Part shown: piece by piece, positions 1 through 7,515 of the stretch
Numbering within the stretch: position 1 is the stretch's first letter
Layout: the number at the start of each line of letters is the position of its first letter
NCBI GenBank assembly: GCA_963925805.1
Contig: CAWUSE010000011.1
Location: 62,001 to 126,000, forward strand
Length of the DNA stretch: 64,000 nucleotides
Source: UBA10347 sp905182135
GTDB taxonomy: Bacteria > Actinomycetota > Acidimicrobiia > Acidimicrobiales > UBA10347
Direction of reading: 5' to 3'
Made by a program: the position numbers and the translations under genes
The notes under the pieces: generated by a model
What the model saw: the letters and a program-made list of their open reading frames with translations, nothing else
Told to the model about the DNA's origin: nothing
The model's database searches: none

Positions 1-190
1 CGCTGGCAGCAACATCACTCCAGAACCGCTCATCTGGTTGCAAGTGGGTACCGCGGTCCCAGTCCAGGTTCCAAACCCGCAGCACAAAGGCCAGTAGCAA
101 AATGGCAGCCAACAACCAGCGCGTGAGCGGACCGCGACAGCGTGGCTTCGGCGCCTCCACGGGCGTGTCGGTTGCAAGAACAGTCGCCAT
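1..190 (-). CDS. GT39-like membrane glycosyltransferase, N-terminal part only
   Basis: The minus strand has an ATG at 190 and stays open to the window edge (63 codons). A short charged N-terminus is followed by a hydrophobic helix (about residues 21-35), then WNLDWDRGTHLQPDERFW. An HxxPDER motif after the first membrane helix is typical of large GT39/PMT-like integral membrane glycosyltransferases (ArnT-like, often annotated YYY-domain or DUF2298), in which acidic residues in the first extracytoplasmic loop are catalytic. The substrate cannot be inferred. It starts 25 nt after the stop of the glutaredoxin gene, so the two could be co-transcribed. The rest of the protein lies outside the window. 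Confidence 0.6.
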   Translation of the reverse strand, partial: MATVLATDTPVEAPKPRCRGPLTRWLLAAILLLAFVLRVWNLDWDRGTHLQPDERFWSDVAAS

Positions 191-215
191 GTGCGAATAC
201 GTGTTGTCCGGCCGG

Positions 216-488
216 CTACTTGATCGGTACGAGATGAGGAACTTCGTCGGCCATTGCCTTCATGACCTGACCCAGACTTGGGTTCACAAGCGACGTGGAG
301 CCAATTCGCAACGTCGGAACGGTCTCATTTCCGTTCGCAACCGACATCACGAAAGAGCGGTGGCGATTGTTCTCATAAATGTTGTATTTCTTGAACGGGA
401 TGTCGGCGCTTTTGAGTCGACGTTCGAGGCTCATGCAAAATCCGCAGCCCGGACGCCAGAAAAAATCGATGTGGTCTTGGCTCGTCAC
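216..488 (-). CDS. Glutaredoxin family protein
   Basis: A 90-residue thioredoxin-fold protein with a CGFC redox motif at C15 and C18 after the strand IDFFWRP, the cis-proline segment TVPTL (P58), and a GSTSLVNP segment like the glutathione- or thiol-binding loop of mycoredoxin and glutaredoxin-like proteins. The family reduces disulfides or mixed disulfides in the cytoplasm; in actinobacteria the cofactor is often mycothiol, which is inferred here. The GTG at 488 is chosen because AGGAG lies 7 nt upstream. A longer frame reaches 593 but would overlap the divergent ABC-F gene and adds unrelated sequence. Confidence 0.85.
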   Translation of the reverse strand: MTSQDHIDFFWRPGCGFCMSLERRLKSADIPFKKYNIYENNRHRSFVMSVANGNETVPTLRIGSTSLVNPSLGQVMKAMADEVPHLVPIK

Positions 489-554
489 GGTGGTACTCCT
501 CGCTGACTCCGCAACACTACCGATTATGCAGTACTTCAGCAGTGGCAGGCAGCA

Positions 555-2306
555 GTGATTCTGATCGATGTGCACGATGTGACCCTCCGCCATGCCCGAG
601 GCGAGGTTCTGTCAAATGTCGCGCTCACCGTGAGCTCAGGTGATCGCCTTGGGGTCGTCGGGCACAATGGCGCCGGTAAGTCGACCTTGCTCGGCATCGC
701 AACCGGAGACATTATTCCCGACAGCGGCATCGTCCGCAAGGAAGGCGGCGTGCAAGTTGCCACCCTCCCACAGCGGCCGGTGTTCGAAGATGTCACGGCG
801 CTCGAAGCGGTTGGCGATTCGTGGGAAGCAGCCGCAGTGCTAGATCGGCTTGGCCTAGGTCATCGCGCCGGCGATCGAGTCCAGGTCATGAGCGGTGGCG
901 AGCAGCGACGAGTCGCCTTGGCACGTGCACTGGTAACTCCCTCGGACCTTTTGGTTCTCGATGAGCCCACCAACCACCTTGACATTGATGCCATCGACTG
1001 GCTCGAAGAACGATTGAAAAATTTCAAGGGCGGCCTGCTGTGTGTATCCCACGACCGACACATGCTCGACTCCATCACGACTCGGATCCTCGAAGTCGAC
1101 AGTGGCAGCCTCTACATGCACGACGGCGGCTACCGGGGATATCTCGACGGGCGAGAGGCTCGCGTTGACGCGTCGGACAAGGCCGAGACCGTCCGGAAAA
1201 ACCTCGCTAGAAGAGAGAAAGAATGGCTGCTGCGGGGTGCGCCTGCCCGCACGAGTAAAGCCAAGGCTCGCATACGTACAGCCGAAGCCATTCAAGAATC
1301 TGGTGTCAAGCGCGGCATCCGCGATGATGGGTTGGCGCTTCACAGCACGACACCGCGTCTTGGTAACACCGTCATCGAACTGAGCGATATTCGAGTCGAA
1401 ATTGGTGACCGCGTCCTCGTTGACGGTTTCACGATCGAGTTGGACCCCCGCGAACGTCTTGGCATCGTTGGCCCAAATGGCACCGGCAAGTCCACCCTGC
1501 TCGACACGATTGCGCTGCGCCGCGAGCCAGCTTCTGGTTCTATCCGTCATGGCTCCACAGTCCGACTGTCGTACTTCGACCAGCTCGGTCACTCGCTTGA
1601 CCCGTCCAAGAAGGTGATCGAGATGTTCACCGAGGGCAGCCGCGATGCAGACTGGCGCGACAAGTTGCTGCTCGAACGCTTCTGGTTCGATGCAGCGACC
1701 CAGTACTCCCCCATCGAGCAACTCTCAGGTGGGGAACGGCGACGCCTCCAACTCGTGCTCACGTTGGCTGAAGAGCCAAACGTTCTGCTGCTCGATGAGC
1801 CAACCAACGACTTGGACTTGGACACGCTACGGGCGCTCGAGGACTTCCTCGAAGATTTCCCTGGTGCGGTGGTGGCCGTAAGTCACGACCGCGCATTTCT
1901 CGAGCGCGTTGTGGACGATGTGATCGTTGTCGACGAGTCGACCACAGTCGGCCGCGTTCCTGGAGGGTTTGAGGCATGGCTTGAGACTCGTCGCTCTAAT
2001 CGCCGCAAGGGCCACGCGTCCACCCGCTCAGGAAACAACAGCGCAGCATCCAAGGGCGTAAAGCTAAAGACCGAGCCGGGAACGGCGTCGGGTGCATCCA
2101 AGTCGACGCTGCGGCACCACCAAAAGGAAACCGAGAAGCTCATCCGTAAGGCCGACAAGGCAGTAGTAGCCCTTACCACCAAGCTCGCTGATGCCGCTGA
2201 CCATGCAACCATGGCCTCGCTGGGCACCGAGCTGAGCGAAGCACAAGCCGAACTCGACACACTCGAAGAGCAGTGGATGGAAACTTCGCTAGAACTTGAG
2301 GGGTAG
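555..2306 (+). CDS. ABC-F family ATPase (Uup/EttA-like)
   Basis: 583 residues with two ABC ATPase domains and no membrane segments. Domain 1 has Walker A GHNGAGKS (36-43), signature MSGGEQRR (112-119) and Walker B LLVLDEP (132-138). Domain 2 has Walker A GPNGTGKS (306-313), signature LSGGERRR and LLLDEPTND. The linker between them (about 195-265) is rich in Arg/Lys, as in ABC-F proteins where it contacts the ribosomal P/E-site region. The C-terminus (about 515-583) is a charged coiled coil, as in Uup. ABC-F proteins act on stalled ribosomes or on DNA and RNA rather than in transport. The GTG start has no clear Shine-Dalgarno. Subfamily assignment is uncertain. Confidence 0.9.
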   Translation: MILIDVHDVTLRHARGEVLSNVALTVSSGDRLGVVGHNGAGKSTLLGIATGDIIPDSGIVRKEGGVQVATLPQRPVFEDVTALEAVGDSWEAAAVLDRLGLGHRAGDRVQVMSGGEQRRVALARALVTPSDLLVLDEPTNHLDIDAIDWLEERLKNFKGGLLCVSHDRHMLDSITTRILEVDSGSLYMHDGGYRGYLDGREARVDASDKAETVRKNLARREKEWLLRGAPARTSKAKARIRTAEAIQESGVKRGIRDDGLALHSTTPRLGNTVIELSDIRVEIGDRVLVDGFTIELDPRERLGIVGPNGTGKSTLLDTIALRREPASGSIRHGSTVRLSYFDQLGHSLDPSKKVIEMFTEGSRDADWRDKLLLERFWFDAATQYSPIEQLSGGERRRLQLVLTLAEEPNVLLLDEPTNDLDLDTLRALEDFLEDFPGAVVAVSHDRAFLERVVDDVIVVDESTTVGRVPGGFEAWLETRRSNRRKGHASTRSGNNSAASKGVKLKTEPGTASGASKSTLRHHQKETEKLIRKADKAVVALTTKLADAADHATMASLGTELSEAQAELDTLEEQWMETSLELEG

Positions 2307-2534
2307 CGACAATTTTCCTGGCTTCGCTGCAGCTGTTAGAAACCCCCGCGCAACGGTCTCTCAGCGCTCGGCTTCCTTTGGGAAGTTACTGTTCACAGCG
2401 CTCACTAAGCACGTCGCTCGCTGCGCTCACAACGTGCTCGTTATCGCTTCGGCTGTTCAACGGGCCGTACAGGAAGTATTTATTCCCATCTTTCATAGTT
2501 ATGCCCCGTCTATCTCAGTGATCATCCGAGTGGA

Positions 2535-2546
2535 TACGCTCTTGTC
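2535..2546 (+). promoter_or_regulatory. Leaderless -10 box of the Nfu gene
   Basis: TACGCT at 2535-2540, then a 6-nt spacer before the ATG at 2547. No Shine-Dalgarno is present. The 240-bp gap before it also contains a 7-bp inverted repeat, AGCACGT...ACGTGCT, near 2408-2438. Confidence 0.55.
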
Positions 2547-3170
2547 ATGACTGACGTCACGACTGACGAAATCGTTCTCGATGTAAGCGACGAAGCCCTG
2601 TTCAAGGTGCTCGACGTTCGAGCTGCCGAAGAAGAGGGCGACGCTCTCGGGCTACGAGTCGAGGTGACGGGCGTCGAAGGCGTCGATTATGCCTACGACC
2701 TTGCCTTCGAACCAATCTCCGAAGCCACCGAAACCGACGTTTCATACTCAGTTGGCGAACTCACAATAATGGTGCCACTGAACAGCATCGACAAGTTGCG
2801 CGGCGCCACACTCGACTTACCAAGCAACCCCATGCAGGGTGGCTTGGTTATTCGGAACCCGAACCGTCCAAACCCGCTCGGCAACAGTGAATCAATCGAG
2901 CTCACCGGTGACATTAGCGAAAAGGTTCAGCAGTTGTTGACCCAACAAATCAACCCATCGCTTGCAGCACACGGCGGCTGGGCCGAACTCGACAGGGTCG
3001 AGGGCACTGATGTCTACGTAACCATGGGTGGCGGCTGCCAAGGCTGTGCCATGAGCGCAGCGACGTTACGTGAAGGCATCACGGTCATGATCAGTGAGAT
3101 GATCCCAGAGGTCACCGAAGTCATCGACACGACCGACCACAACGCTGGCGATAGCCCTTACTACCAGTAG
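2547..3170 (+). CDS. nfuA: Nfu-type iron-sulfur carrier with degenerate A-type domain
   Basis: 207 residues. The C-terminal Nfu domain (about 123-195) carries HGGWAELDRVEG and the cluster-binding CQGC motif (C164, C167) within GGGCQGCAMSAATL. The N-terminal half (about 10-110) has the size and layout of an A-type (IscA/HesB-like) domain, with YDLAFE and PNPLG elements, but lacks the three conserved cysteines. That is the known arrangement of NfuA, which transfers 4Fe-4S clusters to client enzymes in the cytoplasm. No isc or suf genes are nearby. The start is supported by a TANNNT box 6 nt before the ATG. Confidence 0.85.
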   Translation: MTDVTTDEIVLDVSDEALFKVLDVRAAEEEGDALGLRVEVTGVEGVDYAYDLAFEPISEATETDVSYSVGELTIMVPLNSIDKLRGATLDLPSNPMQGGLVIRNPNRPNPLGNSESIELTGDISEKVQQLLTQQINPSLAAHGGWAELDRVEGTDVYVTMGGGCQGCAMSAATLREGITVMISEMIPEVTEVIDTTDHNAGDSPYYQ

Positions 3171-3185
3171 GTGTTCAGAAGGCGA

Positions 3186-4199
3186 CTAGTCGCCAGCTGC
3201 ATAATTTTGGTCGCCCTCAGTCGATCCTTCAAGCGATAACGGCGGTGGTCTACTTTGGCGCCCGACCAGTGTCAGAGCGTTAGCCAGAACGGTATCCGTC
3301 GCAACTGCGTCAAAGACTGGCTGAGCAACCTGGCCCGCCGCAGACTCTTCGAAGAGCAGCGGGACAGAGTCGAACAAGAACTCGCTATCGGCAGAACCAC
3401 CAACCGGTCCACAATGGGCGACCTGCACAACAGCGCCCCCAAGATGAGCAAACCAGCATGATGCAGATGACCCAAGTTCAATGCCCCGTTGCGTAGCGAA
3501 ACCTTGGTGCCAGTCTGCAAGATCGACGAGCACACTCTCGCCATTGACGAGCAGTAAACCGCCAACTTCTATGGCCTCGCTCAAAGCAAACGAGATACCA
3601 GGATCAACCGCTCCGTCCATGACGTCGACCTCAAGTTCCTCGATAGGTTCGGTCGCGAGACCTTCGATATTGCTGCCTTCTTCGAGGTCCTCGACTCGCG
3701 CTTCTTCCTCCCTATCGAGCTGCACTGATTCAGCAATGATCTCGCCGCCTGGCTCATTGTTGCGCAGGAGCAGGAGCCCAGTGATGGCGAGTCCAGCGAT
3801 CAGGCCGAGAAGGCCCCATACGATCAGCGCCCGACCGGATTGGGCACCAGGTCGATCTGGTTGCACCGCTGTCTTGGCTGCAGGAACAAGAGAGCGAGTG
3901 ATCACTGCAACTGTGCGAACCGGCGACTCCTGCATAAGCGACGCTTGGCGAACACCGCCAGGCTCGAACCGTGCAACAACGGGCTCGACCAACACAAGGT
4001 CGTCTCGCGGGGCAATGACCGCAGGCACTGGTTGCTCGGTTGGAGGCGCATTCGGTACTGCTATCTCGCTCGCATCTTTCGCGAAATCGAGGTCGACGAC
4101 TATCGCTCCGGCATCACTAACGCTTTCGGTCCAGCGTTCGCCGTCGAACAAGCGCCCATCGAAGCGGCCGAGTGGATCTGCATACCAGTCCGCATCCAT
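3186..4199 (-). CDS. DUF2510 domain membrane protein
   Basis: The N-terminus (about residues 2-32, DADWYADPLGRFDGRLFD) is a DUF2510 domain, a short Trp-rich module common in actinobacterial membrane proteins. A Pro/Val-rich cytoplasmic linker follows, then one membrane helix (about 124-145, ALIVWGLLGLIAGLAITGLLLL), an acidic Glu/Asp-rich stalk, and a roughly 130-residue extracytoplasmic domain with two cysteines (SCWFAH and VAHCG) that could form a disulfide. The function is unknown. The ATG at 4199 is preferred over one three codons earlier because AGGAG sits at normal distance from it. It is divergent from the phosphotransferase gene and convergent with the Nfu gene. Confidence 0.7.
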   Translation of the reverse strand: MDADWYADPLGRFDGRLFDGERWTESVSDAGAIVVDLDFAKDASEIAVPNAPPTEQPVPAVIAPRDDLVLVEPVVARFEPGGVRQASLMQESPVRTVAVITRSLVPAAKTAVQPDRPGAQSGRALIVWGLLGLIAGLAITGLLLLRNNEPGGEIIAESVQLDREEEARVEDLEEGSNIEGLATEPIEELEVDVMDGAVDPGISFALSEAIEVGGLLLVNGESVLVDLADWHQGFATQRGIELGSSASCWFAHLGGAVVQVAHCGPVGGSADSEFLFDSVPLLFEESAAGQVAQPVFDAVATDTVLANALTLVGRQSRPPPLSLEGSTEGDQNYAAGD

Positions 4200-4294
4200 C
4201 AAGACCATCTCCTCGCATCATCTCGATCGCGACATAATCGTAGTGCGAACTGTTCTATGCTCATGCGGCACCTCGCCGGCGATTGCGACGTCCT

Positions 4295-5413
4295 ATGAGC
4301 TCATCAGATTCCCCGCCTCCAGCCTGCTGGTCCGCATCCAGGAAACCAGCCTCGATACCCGCTGGCCCAGAAGATATTTCCGCGTCATGGATCACTGAAG
4401 TTCTGAACTCAGCGCAATACGACGTGGCCATTCGTGATGTCGTTGTGGAACCCATCGGCACCGGGCAAATGGCAAGCAGCCTGCGGGTCACGCCGGTCTA
4501 TACCGGCGCGACCGATGCTCCGCGTTCGCTCGTTGTCAAAATCGCATCAGGTGACCCAAACAGCCGCCAGGCAGGTGCCCGAGGTGCCTACCTGAAAGAA
4601 GTCCGCTTCTACCAAGAGTTTGCCGATGGCTTGCCGGTGGCAACACCTGGATCTTTGTGGGCCGACATCGATCTCGACACCAATGACTTCGCGATCGTGC
4701 TCGAAGACATGAGTCCTGCCACCCAAGGTGACCAAATCGCTGGCTCGGACGAGGCCAGCATCCTGACCGCTGCAGTCAACATCGCTGGCCTGCATGCGCC
4801 GCACTGGGGTGACACTGACTTATTCAACAAGGCGTGGTTGACAGCACCTCAGAACGAGCGCGGCGCTGGTTACGGCGAGCTCAAGGCAATCGTTGCGATG
4901 GTCACACCCCGTTTCATCGATCGTTACCAAGATCGGCTTAGCCAAACCCAAATTGCCCACCTTGAATGGTTCGCCGAAACGATCGACTCATGGCTACTCA
5001 ATGATGACGGCCGATTCGCGTTGACCCACGGCGATCACCGGCTCGACAATCTGCTGTTTTCTCCTACGGCAAACGCTGATCGTCCAGTCACCGTTGTGGA
5101 TTGGCAGACGATCGCTGTCCGAAACCCTGTTGCGGATATCTCGTACCTGCTCGGCACCGGTGTGGAACCAATGGTTCGTCGTGACATCGAAGCCAATGTT
5201 GTTGGCCGTTATCACCGAGCGCTCAGCGCACTTGGGGTGATTGGATACGACCTAGACGAGTGCCTCAACGACTATCGCAATCAGACGCCTCACGCTCTGC
5301 TTCTTACGGTGCTTGGTTCCATGCTGACCGTACAAACCCACCGCGGCGACAACATGTTCATGGCCATGCTGCAGCGCAGCAGCCAACAGATGACCGATCT
5401 CGGAGTTCGCTAA
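4295..5413 (+). CDS. Phosphotransferase of the APH/choline kinase fold
   Basis: 372 residues with a protein-kinase-like fold. The catalytic loop is LTHGDHRLDNLLF (Asp247, Asn252) and the metal-binding aspartate is in VVDWQ (Asp269). An N-lobe nucleotide-binding region contains LVVKIASGD with the expected lysine. This matches the APH/DUF1679/EcKinase-like phosphotransferases that act on small molecules such as aminoglycosides, macrolides or sugars; no substrate can be inferred. The ATG at 4295 is taken instead of an upstream in-frame TTG at 4283. It ends 24 nt before the kinase gene at 5438, which has its own promoter box. Confidence 0.8.
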   Translation: MSSSDSPPPACWSASRKPASIPAGPEDISASWITEVLNSAQYDVAIRDVVVEPIGTGQMASSLRVTPVYTGATDAPRSLVVKIASGDPNSRQAGARGAYLKEVRFYQEFADGLPVATPGSLWADIDLDTNDFAIVLEDMSPATQGDQIAGSDEASILTAAVNIAGLHAPHWGDTDLFNKAWLTAPQNERGAGYGELKAIVAMVTPRFIDRYQDRLSQTQIAHLEWFAETIDSWLLNDDGRFALTHGDHRLDNLLFSPTANADRPVTVVDWQTIAVRNPVADISYLLGTGVEPMVRRDIEANVVGRYHRALSALGVIGYDLDECLNDYRNQTPHALLLTVLGSMLTVQTHRGDNMFMAMLQRSSQQMTDLGVR

Positions 5414-5425
5414 GGGCCCAGCCGA

Positions 5426-5437
5426 TAGCCTGCCGCC
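5426..5437 (+). promoter_or_regulatory. Leaderless -10 box of the uridine kinase-like gene
   Basis: TAGCCT at 5426-5431 followed by GCCGCC and the GTG at 5438, immediately after the stop of the preceding gene. Confidence 0.45.
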
Positions 5438-6052
5438 GTGGCTTCTCCCGATGTTCAAATTTGTGCGATCGCCGGCGGCTCTGGAGCGGGCAAAACCACG
5501 CTGGCCTTCAAGCTGCTTGAGCGTCTAGGTGATCAGGCGTCACATCACACGATTGATTGGTACTACCGGGACCTTTCATACCTGAGCCCGGCCGAACGAG
5601 CGGTGGTCAACTTCGACCATCCAGATTCACTCGAAGTCGAACTGTTTGCCGAACACTTGGCACTTCTCGCAAATGGTCACGCTATCGACGCACCAATCTA
5701 CGACTTTGCGACCCACAGCCGCACCACCGAAACACAACACATCGAGGCCCGACGCTGCATCGTGACCGAAGGCATTCACCTTCTCGGAATCAGTGCCGTT
5801 CGAGACAGCTGTGCTCTGACCGTCTTTGTCGACGTCGACGCTGACGTCCGCCTGGAACGCCGCACGCGCAGAGACGTCGCCGAGCGAGGTCGCACCGAAG
5901 CAAGTGTGCGCGAACAGTGGATGACAACCGTTGCACCAATGCACGAACAGTTTGTGCAGCCCAGCTGTGCATATGCAGACCGCGTCGTGACCATCGATGA
6001 GGACCTGGATGTAGTTGCCTCTGAACTCATGGAGCGTCTCAATCAGGCGTGA
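5438..6052 (+). CDS. udk: Uridine kinase-like P-loop kinase
   Basis: 204 residues. P-loop GGSGAGKT (13-20), then DWYYRDL, where uridine kinases have the DxYYKD substrate motif, then FDHPDSL and APIYDF, both characteristic of uridine kinase and phosphoribulokinase-like proteins. Later VTEGIHLL (family EGI(h/l)xL) and the lid RRTRRDVAERGRT are present. Uridine kinase phosphorylates uridine or cytidine in pyrimidine salvage. A uridine phosphorylase lies at 24549, so salvage genes are present but not clustered. The GTG start follows a TANNNT box by 6 nt. It is convergent with the CoA-transferase gene across 12 nt. Confidence 0.85.
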   Translation: MASPDVQICAIAGGSGAGKTTLAFKLLERLGDQASHHTIDWYYRDLSYLSPAERAVVNFDHPDSLEVELFAEHLALLANGHAIDAPIYDFATHSRTTETQHIEARRCIVTEGIHLLGISAVRDSCALTVFVDVDADVRLERRTRRDVAERGRTEASVREQWMTTVAPMHEQFVQPSCAYADRVVTIDEDLDVVASELMERLNQA

Positions 6053-6064
6053 GCCGCTGTTAGA

Positions 6065-7282
6065 TCAGGCTGGGCCGGCCACGACCTTACGGTCGTGTAA
6101 ACCAGCGATCTCGCTGATCGAAAGGCCCAACAGTTCTTCGAGGACCTGATCGGTGTCTGCACCCAATACAGGAGCTGGCGGCACCACGACATCGTCGTCG
6201 GCGCCAAATTGCAGCGGCGATCCCGCACTAAGAACGGAACCCACACCTGGCTGATCCACACGTTGGAACATGGGATTATCGGTCGAACAACGTACGTCGT
6301 TCTCCACCATGCCGAGGAAATCGTTGTACTGCCCCCAGCAGCATCCTTGTGCGTTTAGCGACTCAGCGACCTGCGCCATCGGGGTTTTGGCGGCGTACGC
6401 CTCAACGAGCGCAAAGAGTCGCTCTCGGTGGGTGAAGCGTTCGCCTTCGTCGGCGAAATCAACACCAAGTTCCTGTTCCAATGCCTCAACCTGCGCCGTT
6501 GTCCCCGTAGCTTCCAGCATGCCCTTCCATTGCTTGATGCTGATTGCAACGACGATAAACCGGTGCGCGTCGTTGCTGATGAAGTCACGCCCAAAGGCGC
6601 CGTACAGGTCATTGCCAAGCCGAGCCCGTTGCTCTCCTAGGATCTCCGCCTCGGCGACATGGCCCATATTGGCAACTGTCGACATAGCCACATCAGACAA
6701 CGCAAGCGTGACGAGCTGTCCAGCTCCTGTTGAGCGCCGATGACGATCAGCAGCGAGTAGCCCGAGCGCCGCCTGCTGGCCACAGATCAGGTCCCATGCC
6801 GGAAGTACATGGTTTACTGGCCCGGCCAAATCACTGGGGCCAGTGGCGGTCGGATAGCCAACCGCGGCGTTGACGGTGTAGTCGACGGCGGTAGACCCGT
6901 CCGGGTTACCGGTGATCGTCACCATGATCACATCGTCTCGGTGTTCGCGCATCGACTCATAACCGAGCCAGCCTCGAGCAGGAAAGTTTGTCAGGAACAT
7001 GCCGCCTTGATCTCCGGGCGCGCAGATCAGGCCGCGAACAACGTCGCGCCCTTCATCGCTGCGCAGATCAACCTGAATCGAACGTTTTCCCTTGTTGAGC
7101 GAAGTCCAATAAAGCGACGCCCCACCGGGGGCCAGCGGCCAACGGGTGTAATCAATGCTTCCACCAATGGGGTCGAACCGAATAACGTCAGCTCCGAGAA
7201 GCGCAAGATGCATGCCTCCTGATGGAGCAGCCACAAAGGCGGAGCCTTCGATGACTCGCATTCCGGAAAGCATGGTCGACAT
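6065..7282 (-). CDS. Family III CoA-transferase (CaiB/BaiF)
   Basis: 405 residues. The N-terminus (MRVIEGSAFVAAPSGGMHLA then GADVIRFD) is the standard CaiB/BaiF opening. LNKGKRSIQVDL and the catalytic aspartate in HVLPAWDL (Asp164) are present; that Asp forms the acyl and CoA anhydride intermediates. Family III enzymes move CoA between carboxylic acids such as oxalate, carnitine, succinate or bile acids. Nothing nearby identifies the substrate. The ATG at 7282 is preceded by AAGGAG at 7-nt spacing, so this is a leadered transcript. Confidence 0.88.
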   Translation of the reverse strand: MSTMLSGMRVIEGSAFVAAPSGGMHLALLGADVIRFDPIGGSIDYTRWPLAPGGASLYWTSLNKGKRSIQVDLRSDEGRDVVRGLICAPGDQGGMFLTNFPARGWLGYESMREHRDDVIMVTITGNPDGSTAVDYTVNAAVGYPTATGPSDLAGPVNHVLPAWDLICGQQAALGLLAADRHRRSTGAGQLVTLALSDVAMSTVANMGHVAEAEILGEQRARLGNDLYGAFGRDFISNDAHRFIVVAISIKQWKGMLEATGTTAQVEALEQELGVDFADEGERFTHRERLFALVEAYAAKTPMAQVAESLNAQGCCWGQYNDFLGMVENDVRCSTDNPMFQRVDQPGVGSVLSAGSPLQFGADDDVVVPPAPVLGADTDQVLEELLGLSISEIAGLHDRKVVAGPA

Positions 7283-7457
7283 AAGAACTCCTTGGCCGCG
7301 TCAATTCGCGACTAGTTGGTTGTGCAGCGCCGCTAGTAGTTTGATCGCTCCGACAGGCTATTGGCTTGGCCCTCTGCATACCCAAACAGGTAAAATAAGT
7401 GGCTACCTTCTCGAGTTCTGTGTCTAGCGAATACGACAGAGCAAGATCTGTAGTTTT

Positions 7458-7496
7458 GAAACCACACACCGTGGTAATAAGAAACCACACTCGGTG
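7458..7496 (+). repeat. Two direct repeats before the GGDEF-EAL gene
   Basis: GAAACCACACACCGTG (7458-7473) and GAAACCACACTCGGTG (7481-7496) match at 14 of 16 bases, with starts 23 bp apart. They end 19 nt before the ATG at 7516, with a TAGGCT box (7501-7506) between. The position fits an operator for the downstream gene; this is inference. Confidence 0.45.
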
Positions 7497-7515
7497 ACGT
7501 TAGGCTGGTAAGTTC

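Noticed and set aside
855..1721. 288-codon frame on the minus strand
   Set aside because: Fully antisense to the ABC-F gene, with no family content; a shadow of its codon pattern.
2408..2438. AGCACGT...ACGTGCT inverted repeat with CGCTCGCTGCGCTC between
   Set aside because: Only a 7-bp stem with a long loop and no T-run, so not a convincing terminator; kept only as a note.
3481..4398. 305-codon frame on the plus strand
   Set aside because: Ser/Arg/Pro-rich shadow of the DUF2510 gene; no start signal or motif.
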